A DNA stretch of 64,000 nt from Microbulbifer rhizosphaerae (lineage in GTDB: Bacteria > Pseudomonadota > Gammaproteobacteria > Pseudomonadales > Cellvibrionaceae). The position numbers and the translations under genes were made by a program. Position 1 is the stretch's first letter. Each line of letters starts with the position of its first letter. Of the stretch, positions 39,532-47,223 are shown in pieces. The stretch covers positions 248,001 to 312,000 of the forward strand of contig NZ_JACHWZ010000001.1 of NCBI RefSeq assembly GCF_014191725.1, written 5' to 3'. The notes below the pieces were generated by a model. The model was not told where the DNA came from. It saw nothing but the letters and a program-made list of their open reading frames with translations, and searched no databases.

Positions 39532-39559
39532 AAAAAAACCGCCACTAGGCGGTTTTTTT
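39532..39559. terminator. Bidirectional terminator between pilA and the CotH operon
   Basis: AAAAAAACCGCC, loop ACTA, GGCGGTTTTTTT. The A-run and T-run serve both converging transcripts. Confidence 0.85.
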
Positions 39560-39579
39560 GTGCCTCGAAACCCTCTGTG

Positions 39580-40059
39580 CTATTTTACCGAATCTTCGCT
39601 GAAGTCTAGTTGCAATGCATACCTGTCCAGCAGTCGCTGCTCCACACCATCAATACCATTTAGTGCAGCCAGATAGCGGTGACGCTGTTCGATATTGAAG
39701 TTCTCTGGTGCGGAGGCAAGCAGTTCGGCGATCTCCCGGTAGGTGGTTTCGCGGCGGGGGGCCGCCGCTACAATACGCAGGAGCTGTTGCAGTTGTTCGT
39801 AGCCATTGTCCATACGCCGGACCACGGCGATCCACTCCGGTCCGAGCGGGCCCTTATCTGAAGTGTTCAAGGTCGTGCGGAGCAGTGCAGCGGCTTGCTC
39901 CTTTTTGCCCTCATAGTACAGCTGGTCATAAGTCTGAACAACTTGGTTGGCCCGTTCGATACTACTATCGCTATAGATCCATAGTGCGAAGGCGCCGGTA
40001 AGGGAGATACTGGCTCCCAGAAGCAGGTGCGCGGTGTAAGAAGGCTTATTGGAATTCAT
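39580..40059 (-). CDS. Small membrane-anchored protein, last gene of the CotH/VTC operon
   Basis: 159 residues, not recognised. One hydrophobic segment at about 10-28 (AHLLLGASISLTGAFALWI) then a soluble, probably periplasmic, helical part with VVQTYDQLYYEGKKEQAAAL that resembles a tetratricopeptide-like helix pair. Its ATG overlaps the CotH stop (ATGA, 40056-40059), so it is made with that protein. It may be an adaptor, but this is inference. Confidence 0.72.
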   Translation of the reverse strand: MNSNKPSYTAHLLLGASISLTGAFALWIYSDSSIERANQVVQTYDQLYYEGKKEQAAALLRTTLNTSDKGPLGPEWIAVVRRMDNGYEQLQQLLRIVAAAPRRETTYREIAELLASAPENFNIEQRHRYLAALNGIDGVEQRLLDRYALQLDFSEDSVK

Positions 40060-42749
40060 GGTCTAGCCTTGGGGTGTTCGGCGAAACTAATCTCATGGCG
40101 AGAATAGGGGTCCGCTTGAATGTCTGTTTCTTGCATACCAGTCACGTTGTCGAGTACGATTTTTCCGCCTTCACTATAACGGGGGTTTTTCCGGTAGAGT
40201 GCAATCGGTGCCTCTCGGTTGCCAGTGATATGGCTATTGCGGACGTGGACTTCGGACCTGTCCTTGGTGGCTACCCCAATCAGGCATCCAGTGAGATTGC
40301 TGTAGAGAATTTCTGCCTTGCTTGCCTCGCCGACGGAAATACACTTATCCCCGGCACCGCTTACTGTAATGCTGTTCACGTAGACTTTCGATGTCATGAG
40401 GTCCAGAGCATCATTACCGATATTTGAAAAGCGGCTATTACGAACTTCGATGTCGGCAATATCGATGTCGATTGCATCAAAGGCTGTATCCTCGAAATCG
40501 CAATTGGAGATGATTCCCTTGCTGTAGGCCACATGAAGAGCATCATCGCCAATAGAGTTGGCTGAAACGCGACAGTTATCGATGGAGAATTGCCCGACAT
40601 CATGAATGTTTATCTGTCCCGGATAGTCGATCAGTCGCTGGTGGGACACGGAACCGCCGCTGACGACTATATGGCTCAGTATACTTTCACTAGCCCCTTG
40701 CCCCTGAATGACAAGCGCACCCCAAGGTTGATTGGAATCCAGGCGTTCGAAGAAGATAGGAGCTTCTTCTTCACCTGCGGCCGTGACCAGTCCATAAAAT
40801 ATCAACGACGCACCACCTGCCAGTTTAATTCTGGTGCCCGGCAGGATTTCTACCTGTTGATGTGGCTGGTAGATGCGGTCTTCAAGGATGTCTACGTTGC
40901 CGGAAAGGATCAATTTTTGAGGGGTCGGATCTGGTGTTTGCCATGGGTGCAGGGAGCTGGTCTCTCCGTCGTCTGGTAACTTTGAAACCGTTCGCAGTCT
41001 CGCGACTTCGCCCGTAATGGCATTTTTCCCCGTTAGGTCAAATTCTTTAGGAAATGCTTCTGGAGTAGTGACTATAAATCTATAATGTAGTGGTGAGGCA
41101 GTAAGCATTTTATTCCCAAAAGTAATGTTGGAGAGTCGGCCATTGATTCCAGAAATATTACCGGGCTGTATGCGTTTTCCGGGGTAGAGCAAGATAGATT
41201 TTCCAGGCTTAATTCTAGTGATTTGTCCTTGATAGGATTTTTCAATGACTGCATCAATTCCGAATTGTGTGTGTAAGTCAAGCTCAATGGGGCTATTGCC
41301 GGATACTGCAATATTAAGTTCCAGCTCGCGACGAGAGAGCTGTTTGATGGTAAAGGATGCTTCCGAAGTGCGCAGAGCTGCCTTTAGGAGTTGTTGTCGT
41401 TCACTATAAGTGTTTTTTAAGCGCTCAATAGCTTCATCAAAAAGATCAATTGAGAAAGGTATTTCTTTGTTTAGAGCAAATATTCCGAAATTTGGCCCCA
41501 TATACTGACGATAGGGGTCAGCTTCCAATTCCTTTCGAATTTGTCGGGCGGCCTCATTGATTCGCATGCGGACAAGATGGGGGGGGTATTGTTCCATTAG
41601 TGCCCAAATTGCTAGATCCTTCTGGTATTCGTATTGTGGAATCTGCTTGGCCTTCATTAGCAGAGGATAAAGCACGATATCTTTGGATTTGAAGGCCGAT
41701 ATCCAAAAGCGAATGTCCCATTGAATTGGCTCGAATTTCCCCTTGTAGGGATCAAAGTACAGTTTGTGATTATGGAAGTAATCGTGGTGGTAGGCTCCAA
41801 TCAGTGAGTCGAGCGCCCAGTACTGAAAAAATTTTTCCTTATCGAAATATAGCTCAAAGCTGTCTTGAAAATCACCTAAATCCTCTTTGTTAATGGTCTC
41901 TATGTACTTGATTATATCGCTTCGATCATTTTCTTTTTCTGCATTACGTGCCGCATCCTTCTGCCATAGGCGTTGATCCTGCCATAACATAGGCATATTC
42001 TTGGCGTCGAGAAAGGTCGTTTCGCTGTTGCCATCTTTGTCCGGGCCAAAAGGATTTGGAATATACAGGGTATCCCCGGAATAAATGCTGCCCGGCATTC
42101 TATGATGTTTTCTCAACAGGGATTCGTCCACCTGATCCAAGTAAAAGTGTAATCCTTGATACTCGTTATTCACATACAACCGCACCGGTTCAATCTCCGG
42201 CGTGATAAGTCCAATTTCGCTGGATATACGGTTGCTGACCCAATCTGTTATGGTTTCAATGGTGGTGGGTACAACTAGGTTGAATTTTCTAGCTTCGCGA
42301 TATGTGGTGTAGGGTGGCAGGTTGACCCGGAACGATTTTTTCTTATGCAGCCAGTGAATCGGCAGGCCGCCACGATAGCGAAAAGTCGCTTCAGATGATA
42401 GTTGCCCCCGATCATCTTTTATGTGTCCGGGAACTGTTTGAGTTTTGCCACTGGAAGGTAGATCAGAATCCAATGACGCTAGATTTTCTTCCGCAGTAAA
42501 CAAGTAAATGGAAGAAAATTGTGACGGCTGTGTTGGACTTTTTGCGGTTATCGCTTGTATTTTCCTCACAATTTCTTCTTTAATGAAATAGTGCAGTGTG
42601 GACGGGGTGAGTTGAATGTCCGGTTCGACGCTCTTTTTGTATTTAAATAAGCTCTCTATCCCATCAAAAGTGACAATAAAAATACCGGCTATCAGGAGCA
42701 CCGACATTAGTACTGGCCAAGTGGAATATGTTTTGCGTTTTCTATTCAT
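40056..42749 (-). CDS. CotH-kinase domain protein with C-terminal right-handed beta-helix
   Basis: 897 residues. Basic N-terminus and one membrane helix (about 10-28, WPVLMSVLLIAGIFIVTFDG), so the body should be periplasmic. The CotH-type kinase region runs from FRYRGGLPIHWLHKKKSFRV through GLHFYLDQVDESLLRKH to the HHDYFHNHKLYFDP and FEPIQWDIRFWI motifs (about 325-365); the Asp in HHDYFHN and in QWD correspond to the catalytic/metal sites, though the second Asp of the usual WDxD is Arg here. From about 620 on, short repeats such as NCRVSANSIGDDALHVAYS and NSRFSNIGNDALDLM form a parallel beta-helix. ATG 42749 overlaps the previous stop (ATGA). CotH kinases phosphorylate protein serines; the target here is unknown. 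AT-richer than neighbours. Confidence 0.82.
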   Translation of the reverse strand: MNRKRKTYSTWPVLMSVLLIAGIFIVTFDGIESLFKYKKSVEPDIQLTPSTLHYFIKEEIVRKIQAITAKSPTQPSQFSSIYLFTAEENLASLDSDLPSSGKTQTVPGHIKDDRGQLSSEATFRYRGGLPIHWLHKKKSFRVNLPPYTTYREARKFNLVVPTTIETITDWVSNRISSEIGLITPEIEPVRLYVNNEYQGLHFYLDQVDESLLRKHHRMPGSIYSGDTLYIPNPFGPDKDGNSETTFLDAKNMPMLWQDQRLWQKDAARNAEKENDRSDIIKYIETINKEDLGDFQDSFELYFDKEKFFQYWALDSLIGAYHHDYFHNHKLYFDPYKGKFEPIQWDIRFWISAFKSKDIVLYPLLMKAKQIPQYEYQKDLAIWALMEQYPPHLVRMRINEAARQIRKELEADPYRQYMGPNFGIFALNKEIPFSIDLFDEAIERLKNTYSERQQLLKAALRTSEASFTIKQLSRRELELNIAVSGNSPIELDLHTQFGIDAVIEKSYQGQITRIKPGKSILLYPGKRIQPGNISGINGRLSNITFGNKMLTASPLHYRFIVTTPEAFPKEFDLTGKNAITGEVARLRTVSKLPDDGETSSLHPWQTPDPTPQKLILSGNVDILEDRIYQPHQQVEILPGTRIKLAGGASLIFYGLVTAAGEEEAPIFFERLDSNQPWGALVIQGQGASESILSHIVVSGGSVSHQRLIDYPGQINIHDVGQFSIDNCRVSANSIGDDALHVAYSKGIISNCDFEDTAFDAIDIDIADIEVRNSRFSNIGNDALDLMTSKVYVNSITVSGAGDKCISVGEASKAEILYSNLTGCLIGVATKDRSEVHVRNSHITGNREAPIALYRKNPRYSEGGKIVLDNVTGMQETDIQADPYSRHEISFAEHPKARP

Positions 42750-43717
42750 AACCGCGGTCGACTTGTTAGGCACTGCCAGTGCTGGCGAATTGGATGGTGG
42801 CGCTCTTGGATCAGGTAAAGTAGGAGGAATCCAATAGTTGCAAGGATTGCAATCTGTCCGAGCTTGAAATACAAAGGGTTTACACGGAAGTGGTTGTACA
42901 AAGGTAGTTTATGCAGCGCGGCCTGTATGAATATCTGTAATTCACTGGCTGTGGATCTGTCAAGTCCCGGGACGGTGTCTTTCAGTTGTTGCTCAATGGT
43001 GCACAGTAGGTTTGCGAGCTGTTTTCGTTCGGCTTCCTCCAGTTGACTACGTTGATTGATTCTTTCAATTTCGAATATTGTCAGTCGTGTAGGTACGCCG
43101 AAGTTGCTTATAGCGTGGCTCTTTATGGATATAGCTGTAATGGGGTTTCCAAAGAATCGGAGTTGGTGGGTAACAACTTCAGTGTCCACCAGCAAGACTT
43201 CCTGCAGCTGAAGAGGGTTATCTATTCCAAGTTGGGTAATTCTGGCGAGGACTTCCGGTCGGTACTTTCTTTGGATCCGTCCGATAAGCGGATGGCTATC
43301 TTCGCTTGTTACTTTTTGTTTGTAGTTTTTAGGATTAAAGGATTGAAATACTCCTCCCTGCGCAATAGTGATAACTTCCTTTTCTTGCCGATAGACTGGA
43401 AGGTTATGGTTGGTTCTGAAGGAAATTTCAGAGCCATTTTCTAATAACCTTAGATCGGGTGTGTCGAAATAGCGTGTAGTGAGTTTGATGCGGCCGAGTT
43501 CACTGGTTATTTTTTTAGACGGATCTTTCTGGGTTTGCTCGGGCAATGAGTTGAAAAAGGCGGACACCGGTAGTATCTGGCTGTAGTCGAGCACGTAACG
43601 AGTGCTGTGATCATAGGCGCATTCGATAGCTGATGATTGAGCCTGCGCTTGTGTGACGGCTGCCGAAACGATTAGATAGAGCGCAACCGCTTTGGCTGTT
43701 TCGATTATATTTACCAT
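42746..43717 (-). CDS. Exported CYTH/VTC-like protein with C-terminal membrane helix
   Basis: 323 residues. N-terminal signal-like segment (about 8-27, VALYLIVSAAVTQAQAQ) and a C-terminal membrane helix (about 285-305, IAILATIGFLLLYLI) with a basic tail. The middle looks like a CYTH/VTC tunnel fold: STRYVLDYSQ, then KLTTRYFDTPDLRLL with SEISFRT, then QEKEVITI, then TRLTIFEIERINQ. The normal ExExK entry is not kept, so activity is doubtful. It begins 12 bases after the DUF4956 gene and overlaps the CotH gene. The fold call is by pattern only. Confidence 0.62.
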   Translation of the reverse strand: MVNIIETAKAVALYLIVSAAVTQAQAQSSAIECAYDHSTRYVLDYSQILPVSAFFNSLPEQTQKDPSKKITSELGRIKLTTRYFDTPDLRLLENGSEISFRTNHNLPVYRQEKEVITIAQGGVFQSFNPKNYKQKVTSEDSHPLIGRIQRKYRPEVLARITQLGIDNPLQLQEVLLVDTEVVTHQLRFFGNPITAISIKSHAISNFGVPTRLTIFEIERINQRSQLEEAERKQLANLLCTIEQQLKDTVPGLDRSTASELQIFIQAALHKLPLYNHFRVNPLYFKLGQIAILATIGFLLLYLIQERHHPIRQHWQCLTSRPRL

Positions 43718-43729
43718 TTTTCCATCTGA

Positions 43730-44425
43730 TTAGACTGTCGCCATATCCTGATCGAAGGCTACGACGGTCGCCTGATTGACCAATTTTTCGCTCTGCATGC
43801 GGTTAATGAATGTAGTGTTAGAAGTGGTGCGCACTTCTAGAGTGAGCTCTATTCCATCAGTGGAAATCGTCTTGGATTTCACTGCGTAGCTTTGGGAATT
43901 TTCTTCAATGTGTTTCAGTAGCATCGTTTCATCAGTATCGGAATTAAAATGCAGTATCAAAAGGAAAGCGCCATTGGTCTTTTGTTGGCGGCCGGTGAGA
44001 ATAAATAGAAAGATGGAAATCATGATGGAACCGACGATGGCGATATTGTAATAGCCAACGCCATTGGCGATACCCGTTGAGATGGCCCAAAACAGGAAGA
44101 TCAGGTCCATGCTGTCCTTGACCGGGGTGCGAAAGCGGACTATGGAGAGTGCGCCAACCATGCCTAGCGATAGGATCAAGTTGCCGCTAATCGTCATGAT
44201 CACCATGGCAGTAACGGTGGCTGCCAGTACCAGGGAAATGGCGAACCCACGCTGGAAGAGTACGCCCTGATAGGTCTTGCGGTAGATATAGAAGATAAAT
44301 ATACCCACCAGGAAGGACATGGTGCTGTTCAGCACTATATTCAGTGTTGTGATGCGCTCTGCACCACCCATGGACATGGCGACGAAGCTTTTTTGCAGAA
44401 CGTCTGCAAAGGTAGTCTGATCCAC
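43730..44425 (-). CDS. DUF4956 family integral membrane protein
   Basis: 231 residues. Four or so membrane helices in the first 140 residues; the family block LGMVGALSIVRFRTPVKDSMDLIFLF is clear. The C-terminal 85 residues form a soluble ACT-like part (FLLILHFNSDTDETMLLKHI). GTG at 44425 follows the VTC stop by no bases, with GGAGG upstream. DUF4956 genes are, to my knowledge, often found beside VTC-domain genes. Function unproven; a channel or anchor is my inference. Confidence 0.85.
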   Translation of the reverse strand: MDQTTFADVLQKSFVAMSMGGAERITTLNIVLNSTMSFLVGIFIFYIYRKTYQGVLFQRGFAISLVLAATVTAMVIMTISGNLILSLGMVGALSIVRFRTPVKDSMDLIFLFWAISTGIANGVGYYNIAIVGSIMISIFLFILTGRQQKTNGAFLLILHFNSDTDETMLLKHIEENSQSYAVKSKTISTDGIELTLEVRTTSNTTFINRMQSEKLVNQATVVAFDQDMATV

Positions 44426-45133
44426 TTAGTTATCCTCCCACTTTTGGACTTTGTGGTAGCGTCGGGCCAGGGTATATTTGCTGATGGCCATGCGCTCTGT
44501 TTGGTAGCTGGAAAGTACCTGCCGCAGGTGCCCGGGCAGAAATTGGTCGAACTTCACTTCTAGTATTTGTTTTCCTTCGAGTACCACCGGCATCAGGTTA
44601 CGGGTATTGGAGAAGATATCGAGGTGATTGATATCTGTCTTCAGATCCAGGTCAAAGGTGATCCGTACATTGGATACCGGCATAACGAAGGCTACGCGCT
44701 TGTATTCTACGATCACTTTCGGCTTGTATACTCTGGTGACAAAGGTGGTGTAGATCTCGTTGAGTGTGGGGTTGTCGTAGCGTAGTAGACGCTTGTAGTC
44801 TCCTTTGTAAATCGCCTTGGCATCTTCCCAGTCGAGCATGGCCGAATGTTTGTGTACCAGTTGGCCCTTCTTGCGCTTGATTTCGAATTTGGCGATTTTT
44901 TGATCAGTTCCGGCGTAGGTACGCAATCGTATCTTCTGGCGAGCGAAGTTGCCGGACTGTTTCTGGAATAGACACTCGTCATCGTAGGAATCGAAGTACA
45001 GGCTGCGGACGTGGTACCCGGCAAAGTCCAGGCAGTGTTTGTCCATTTTCAAGAGTTTGGAAACCTGGTGCATAGCAGTGTCCACCTGAACATTGTTCAG
45101 GTAGTACTTGAGCTCGTTTCTCTTGAATTCCAT
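44426..45133 (-). CDS. VTC-domain polyphosphate polymerase
   Basis: 235 residues, a single VTC/CYTH-type tunnel domain. Matches to the eukaryotic Vtc4 active site: FKRNELKYYL at the start, QKIRLRTYAG (paired arginines), AKFEIKRKKG, KVIVEYKRVAF, VRITFDLDL, KQILEVKFD (metal Glu) and ISKYTLARR (Ser-Lys). All basic and acidic tunnel residues seem present, so polymerisation of ATP gamma-phosphate into polyphosphate is plausible. No membrane helix; it would be cytoplasmic and held by the DUF4956 partner. First gene of the operon; no strong binding site precedes the ATG. Confidence 0.85.
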   Translation of the reverse strand: MEFKRNELKYYLNNVQVDTAMHQVSKLLKMDKHCLDFAGYHVRSLYFDSYDDECLFQKQSGNFARQKIRLRTYAGTDQKIAKFEIKRKKGQLVHKHSAMLDWEDAKAIYKGDYKRLLRYDNPTLNEIYTTFVTRVYKPKVIVEYKRVAFVMPVSNVRITFDLDLKTDINHLDIFSNTRNLMPVVLEGKQILEVKFDQFLPGHLRQVLSSYQTERMAISKYTLARRYHKVQKWEDN

Positions 45134-45261
45134 GGGGTGGACAGCGTGTCTTTTTTGTGTTTGGCATTGCCAGCTATGGGTGCGGCTGGCTGCGTTCCAG
45201 AAGCGGGAGAGTAATGGTTCAAGAGGGAAGAGTAAAGCATCTGGGACTTAAAGTGGGGCCG

Positions 45262-45324
45262 GCTGCAGCGCCGGGACGGCCCCTTGTTTTGCGGTCGCTA
45301 CAAGGCCATTTTGGTGGATGCGGA
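45262..45324 (+). pseudogene. Internal fragment of a RAYT transposase gene
   Basis: About 63 bases (CTGCAGCGCCGGGACGGCCC, then CGGTCGCTACAAGGCCATT, GGTGGATGCGGA) match the RAYT genes at 45742-45804 and 47492-47553 closely. It runs straight into the first AATAGGGGTCAA repeat. Upstream 45134-45261 shows no gene. Confidence 0.75.
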
Positions 45325-45450
45325 TTAAATAGGGGTCAAAAGATTAAATAGAATAAATAGGGGTCAAAATAAATAGGGGTCAAGTCTTGACATAACGGTC
45401 ATAAATAGGGGTCAAGTCATAAAATAGGGGTCAAGTCTTGACATAACAGC
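45325..45450. repeat. Array of AATAGGGGTCAA repeats ahead of the first RAYT gene
   Basis: Five copies of AATAGGGGTCAA begin near 45328, 45356, 45371, 45402 and 45423, with irregular spacing. Some continue as GTCTTGACATAACA, so that TCAAG-T-CTTGA makes a small palindrome. Similar units follow the gene at 46093-46160. Confidence 0.85.
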
Positions 45451-45472
45451 TTTAGTGTCTAGGCTTTTATCT

Positions 45473-46111
45473 ATGAGCCGCCCCCTTAGACTGGAATTCC
45501 CCGGTGCCTGGTACCACGTGATGAATCGTGGTGTGGCGCGACAGACCATATTCCGTGATAGCGATTGCTACACGGCCTTTCTCGATACCCTTGCTGAAGC
45601 GCACAGGCGTTTTGATTTTCAAATCCATGCCTATTGCCTGATGGGCAATCACTATCATCTGCTGGTGCATACCCCTCGCGGCAATTTGAGCCGGGGGATG
45701 CGGCATATCAACGGCGTTTATACCCAGCGTTTCAACCGGTTGCAGTGCCGGGACGGGCCTTTGTTTCGCGGTCGCTACAAGGCCATTCTGGTGGATGCGG
45801 ACAGTTACCTGTTGTCGCTGTCGCGCTACATTCACCGCAACCCCATCGAAACGCGCAGGCCGCTTGTCGACGCGCTGGAGGATTACCCCTGGTCCAGCTA
45901 TCCGGCCTATCTCAACCGTGCATCGTTACCGGAGTGGTTATACCGGGATTTTGTCTATGGGGCCCTTGGCCGCCGCAATAAGTTCCAGGCGTACCGCGAT
46001 TATGTGGAGCAAGGTGTGGACGCAGATATGCAGGCTTTCTACCAGCGTCAGCGCCAGGCGCCGATTATGGGAGATGATTCCTTTCGGGGTCAAAATAGGG
46101 GTCAGAAATAG
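45473..46111 (+). CDS. RAYT (REP-associated Y1 transposase), C-terminally truncated
   Basis: 212 residues, against 325 in the intact sister at 47224. Y1_Tnp catalytic features are kept: HxH-like YCLMGNHYHLLVHTPRGN near 63-80, and the tyrosine region RYIHRNPIETRRPLVD near 120-135. The last residues FRGQNRGQK are read from AATAGGGGTCA repeats, and the stop TAG is part of a repeat. The DnaA-like C-terminal domain is lost. The single-strand nuclease domain is complete, so partial activity is possible. Confidence 0.85.
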   Translation: MSRPLRLEFPGAWYHVMNRGVARQTIFRDSDCYTAFLDTLAEAHRRFDFQIHAYCLMGNHYHLLVHTPRGNLSRGMRHINGVYTQRFNRLQCRDGPLFRGRYKAILVDADSYLLSLSRYIHRNPIETRRPLVDALEDYPWSSYPAYLNRASLPEWLYRDFVYGALGRRNKFQAYRDYVEQGVDADMQAFYQRQRQAPIMGDDSFRGQNRGQK

Positions 46112-46160
46112 GGGTCAAGTCTTGACACAGAAATAGGGGTCAAGTCTTGACATAACAACT
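46087..46160. repeat. AATAGGGGTCA repeats after the first RAYT gene
   Basis: Three to four units with GTCTTGACA extensions overlap the end of the truncated RAYT gene and lead into the next RAYT fragment. Confidence 0.8.
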
Positions 46161-46284
46161 TTAACGTCTAGGCTTTTATCTATGAGTCGCCCCCTTAGAC
46201 TGGAATTCCCCGGTGCCTGTACCACGTGATGAATCGTGGCGTGGCGCGACAGGCCATATTCCGTGATAGCGATTGCTATACGGC
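46158..46284 (+). pseudogene. N-terminal fragment of a third RAYT gene
   Basis: The leader TCTAGGCTTTTATCTATGAG and the first ~30 codons match the other copies, but a one-base deletion (GCCTGTACC for GCCTGGTACC) breaks the frame and similarity stops at GCTATACGGC, 46284. The next 155 bases, to the parE stop, hold an unrecognised coding-like relic. Confidence 0.8.
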
Positions 46285-46441
46285 ATGGGCCCGTTCAGGC
46301 AGCGTATAAACCAGCTGAAAGAACTGGACACCGCGACCCATTTAGAAAATCGGCGCGAACAGTCGCTGACCTTCGTTGCCCATCACCGCAGAGGCGCTGG
46401 TGTTGATCAAGTTTCTCCTGGATCAATAGGACTCAGACATT

Positions 46442-46729
46442 TCAGAAGAGCGCGTCGATATCGCGCGACCCGGGCAAAATTCTGACCAGAACCAGCGCCG
46501 AACCAATCACACAATAATAGATGTTGTAGCGGTCTACAGGGAAGCTTTTCAGCCCTTTGGCGAGTTCGGGCCTGTCCCGCCCCATATCAGGAAACTCCGC
46601 CAGTTTTAGTGCTTTTTCCTGCAACCGGTCCAGAAAACGGTCGGCGTTGGTGGGTTGGTCTTTGGCAATGTACAGCCAGATATCCAGTAAATCGGCTTCC
46701 GCTTCTGGTGAGGTTTCCAGAGTCAGCAT
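46442..46729 (-). CDS. parE: ParE/RelE-type toxin
   Basis: 95 residues. LETSPEAEADLLDIWLYIAK, FPDMGRDRPELAKGLKSFPV and YNIYYCVIGSALVLVRILPG are the ParE pattern, ending RDIDALF. ParE toxins poison gyrase. One-base overlap with the antitoxin gene (TAATG). Confidence 0.9.
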   Translation of the reverse strand: MLTLETSPEAEADLLDIWLYIAKDQPTNADRFLDRLQEKALKLAEFPDMGRDRPELAKGLKSFPVDRYNIYYCVIGSALVLVRILPGSRDIDALF

Positions 46730-46992
46730 TACCCCGCTTTTCCTTTTTGGTGCGAGCGCCCCTTGGCTTTGATTTCCTCGATATCCAAGGGCTTGTGTTG
46801 ACCCTGCTCGATAGATGTCAGGCCCTGGTTGATCTCTTGCCGTAGCGCTTCGAGTTTCATGGCCTGTATGGTGTCCCGCTCTTCCATCAGGCGCAACGCT
46901 TCCCGCAATACCTCGCTGGCAGAGTTATACATGCCAGTGGCGACCTTGGCCTTCACATAGTTCTCCAGCTCGGTTGTCAGAGAGACATTCAT
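46729..46992 (-). CDS. parD: ParD-type antitoxin
   Basis: 87 residues. Ribbon-helix-helix start MNVSLTTELENYVKAKVATG, then NSASEVLREALRLMEERD, the ParD signature. It binds its own promoter and ParE. First gene of the pair. Confidence 0.9.
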   Translation of the reverse strand: MNVSLTTELENYVKAKVATGMYNSASEVLREALRLMEERDTIQAMKLEALRQEINQGLTSIEQGQHKPLDIEEIKAKGRSHQKGKAG

Positions 46993-47079
46993 GGCGGCAC
47001 CTCAGTTAACCGGATAGCAGGAGCTATTGTAGTCCTCTATGTCAAAGATTGCTATATCTTGTTGTTGGGGGGCACAGCA

Positions 47080-47200
47080 AGGTACGGGTCACGAGTTACG
47101 GGTCATAACAAGGTACGGGTACGGGTCACGAGGTACGGGTCGAGGTACGGGTCAAACCGAGGTACGGGTCACGAGGTACGGGTCAGGTCTTGACTTAACA
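47080..47200. repeat. Array of GGTACGGGTCA repeats ahead of the intact RAYT gene
   Basis: Eight or nine copies of TACGGGTCA, mostly preceded by GAGG or AAGG, at 13-25-base spacing. The last continues as GGTCTTGACTTAACAGC, as in the other array. The motif differs from the AATAGGGGTCA of the first RAYT (C for G after TA). Not CRISPR: there are no uniform spacers. Confidence 0.85.
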
Positions 47201-47223
47201 GCTTACCAGTCTAGGCTTTCAAT

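Noticed and set aside
45325-45450. CRISPR array
   Set aside because: Units are about 12-25 bases with unequal, tiny spacing and sit next to a RAYT gene; no cas genes.
47080-47200. CRISPR array
   Set aside because: Units nearly abut; no unique spacers; belongs to the RAYT repeat type.
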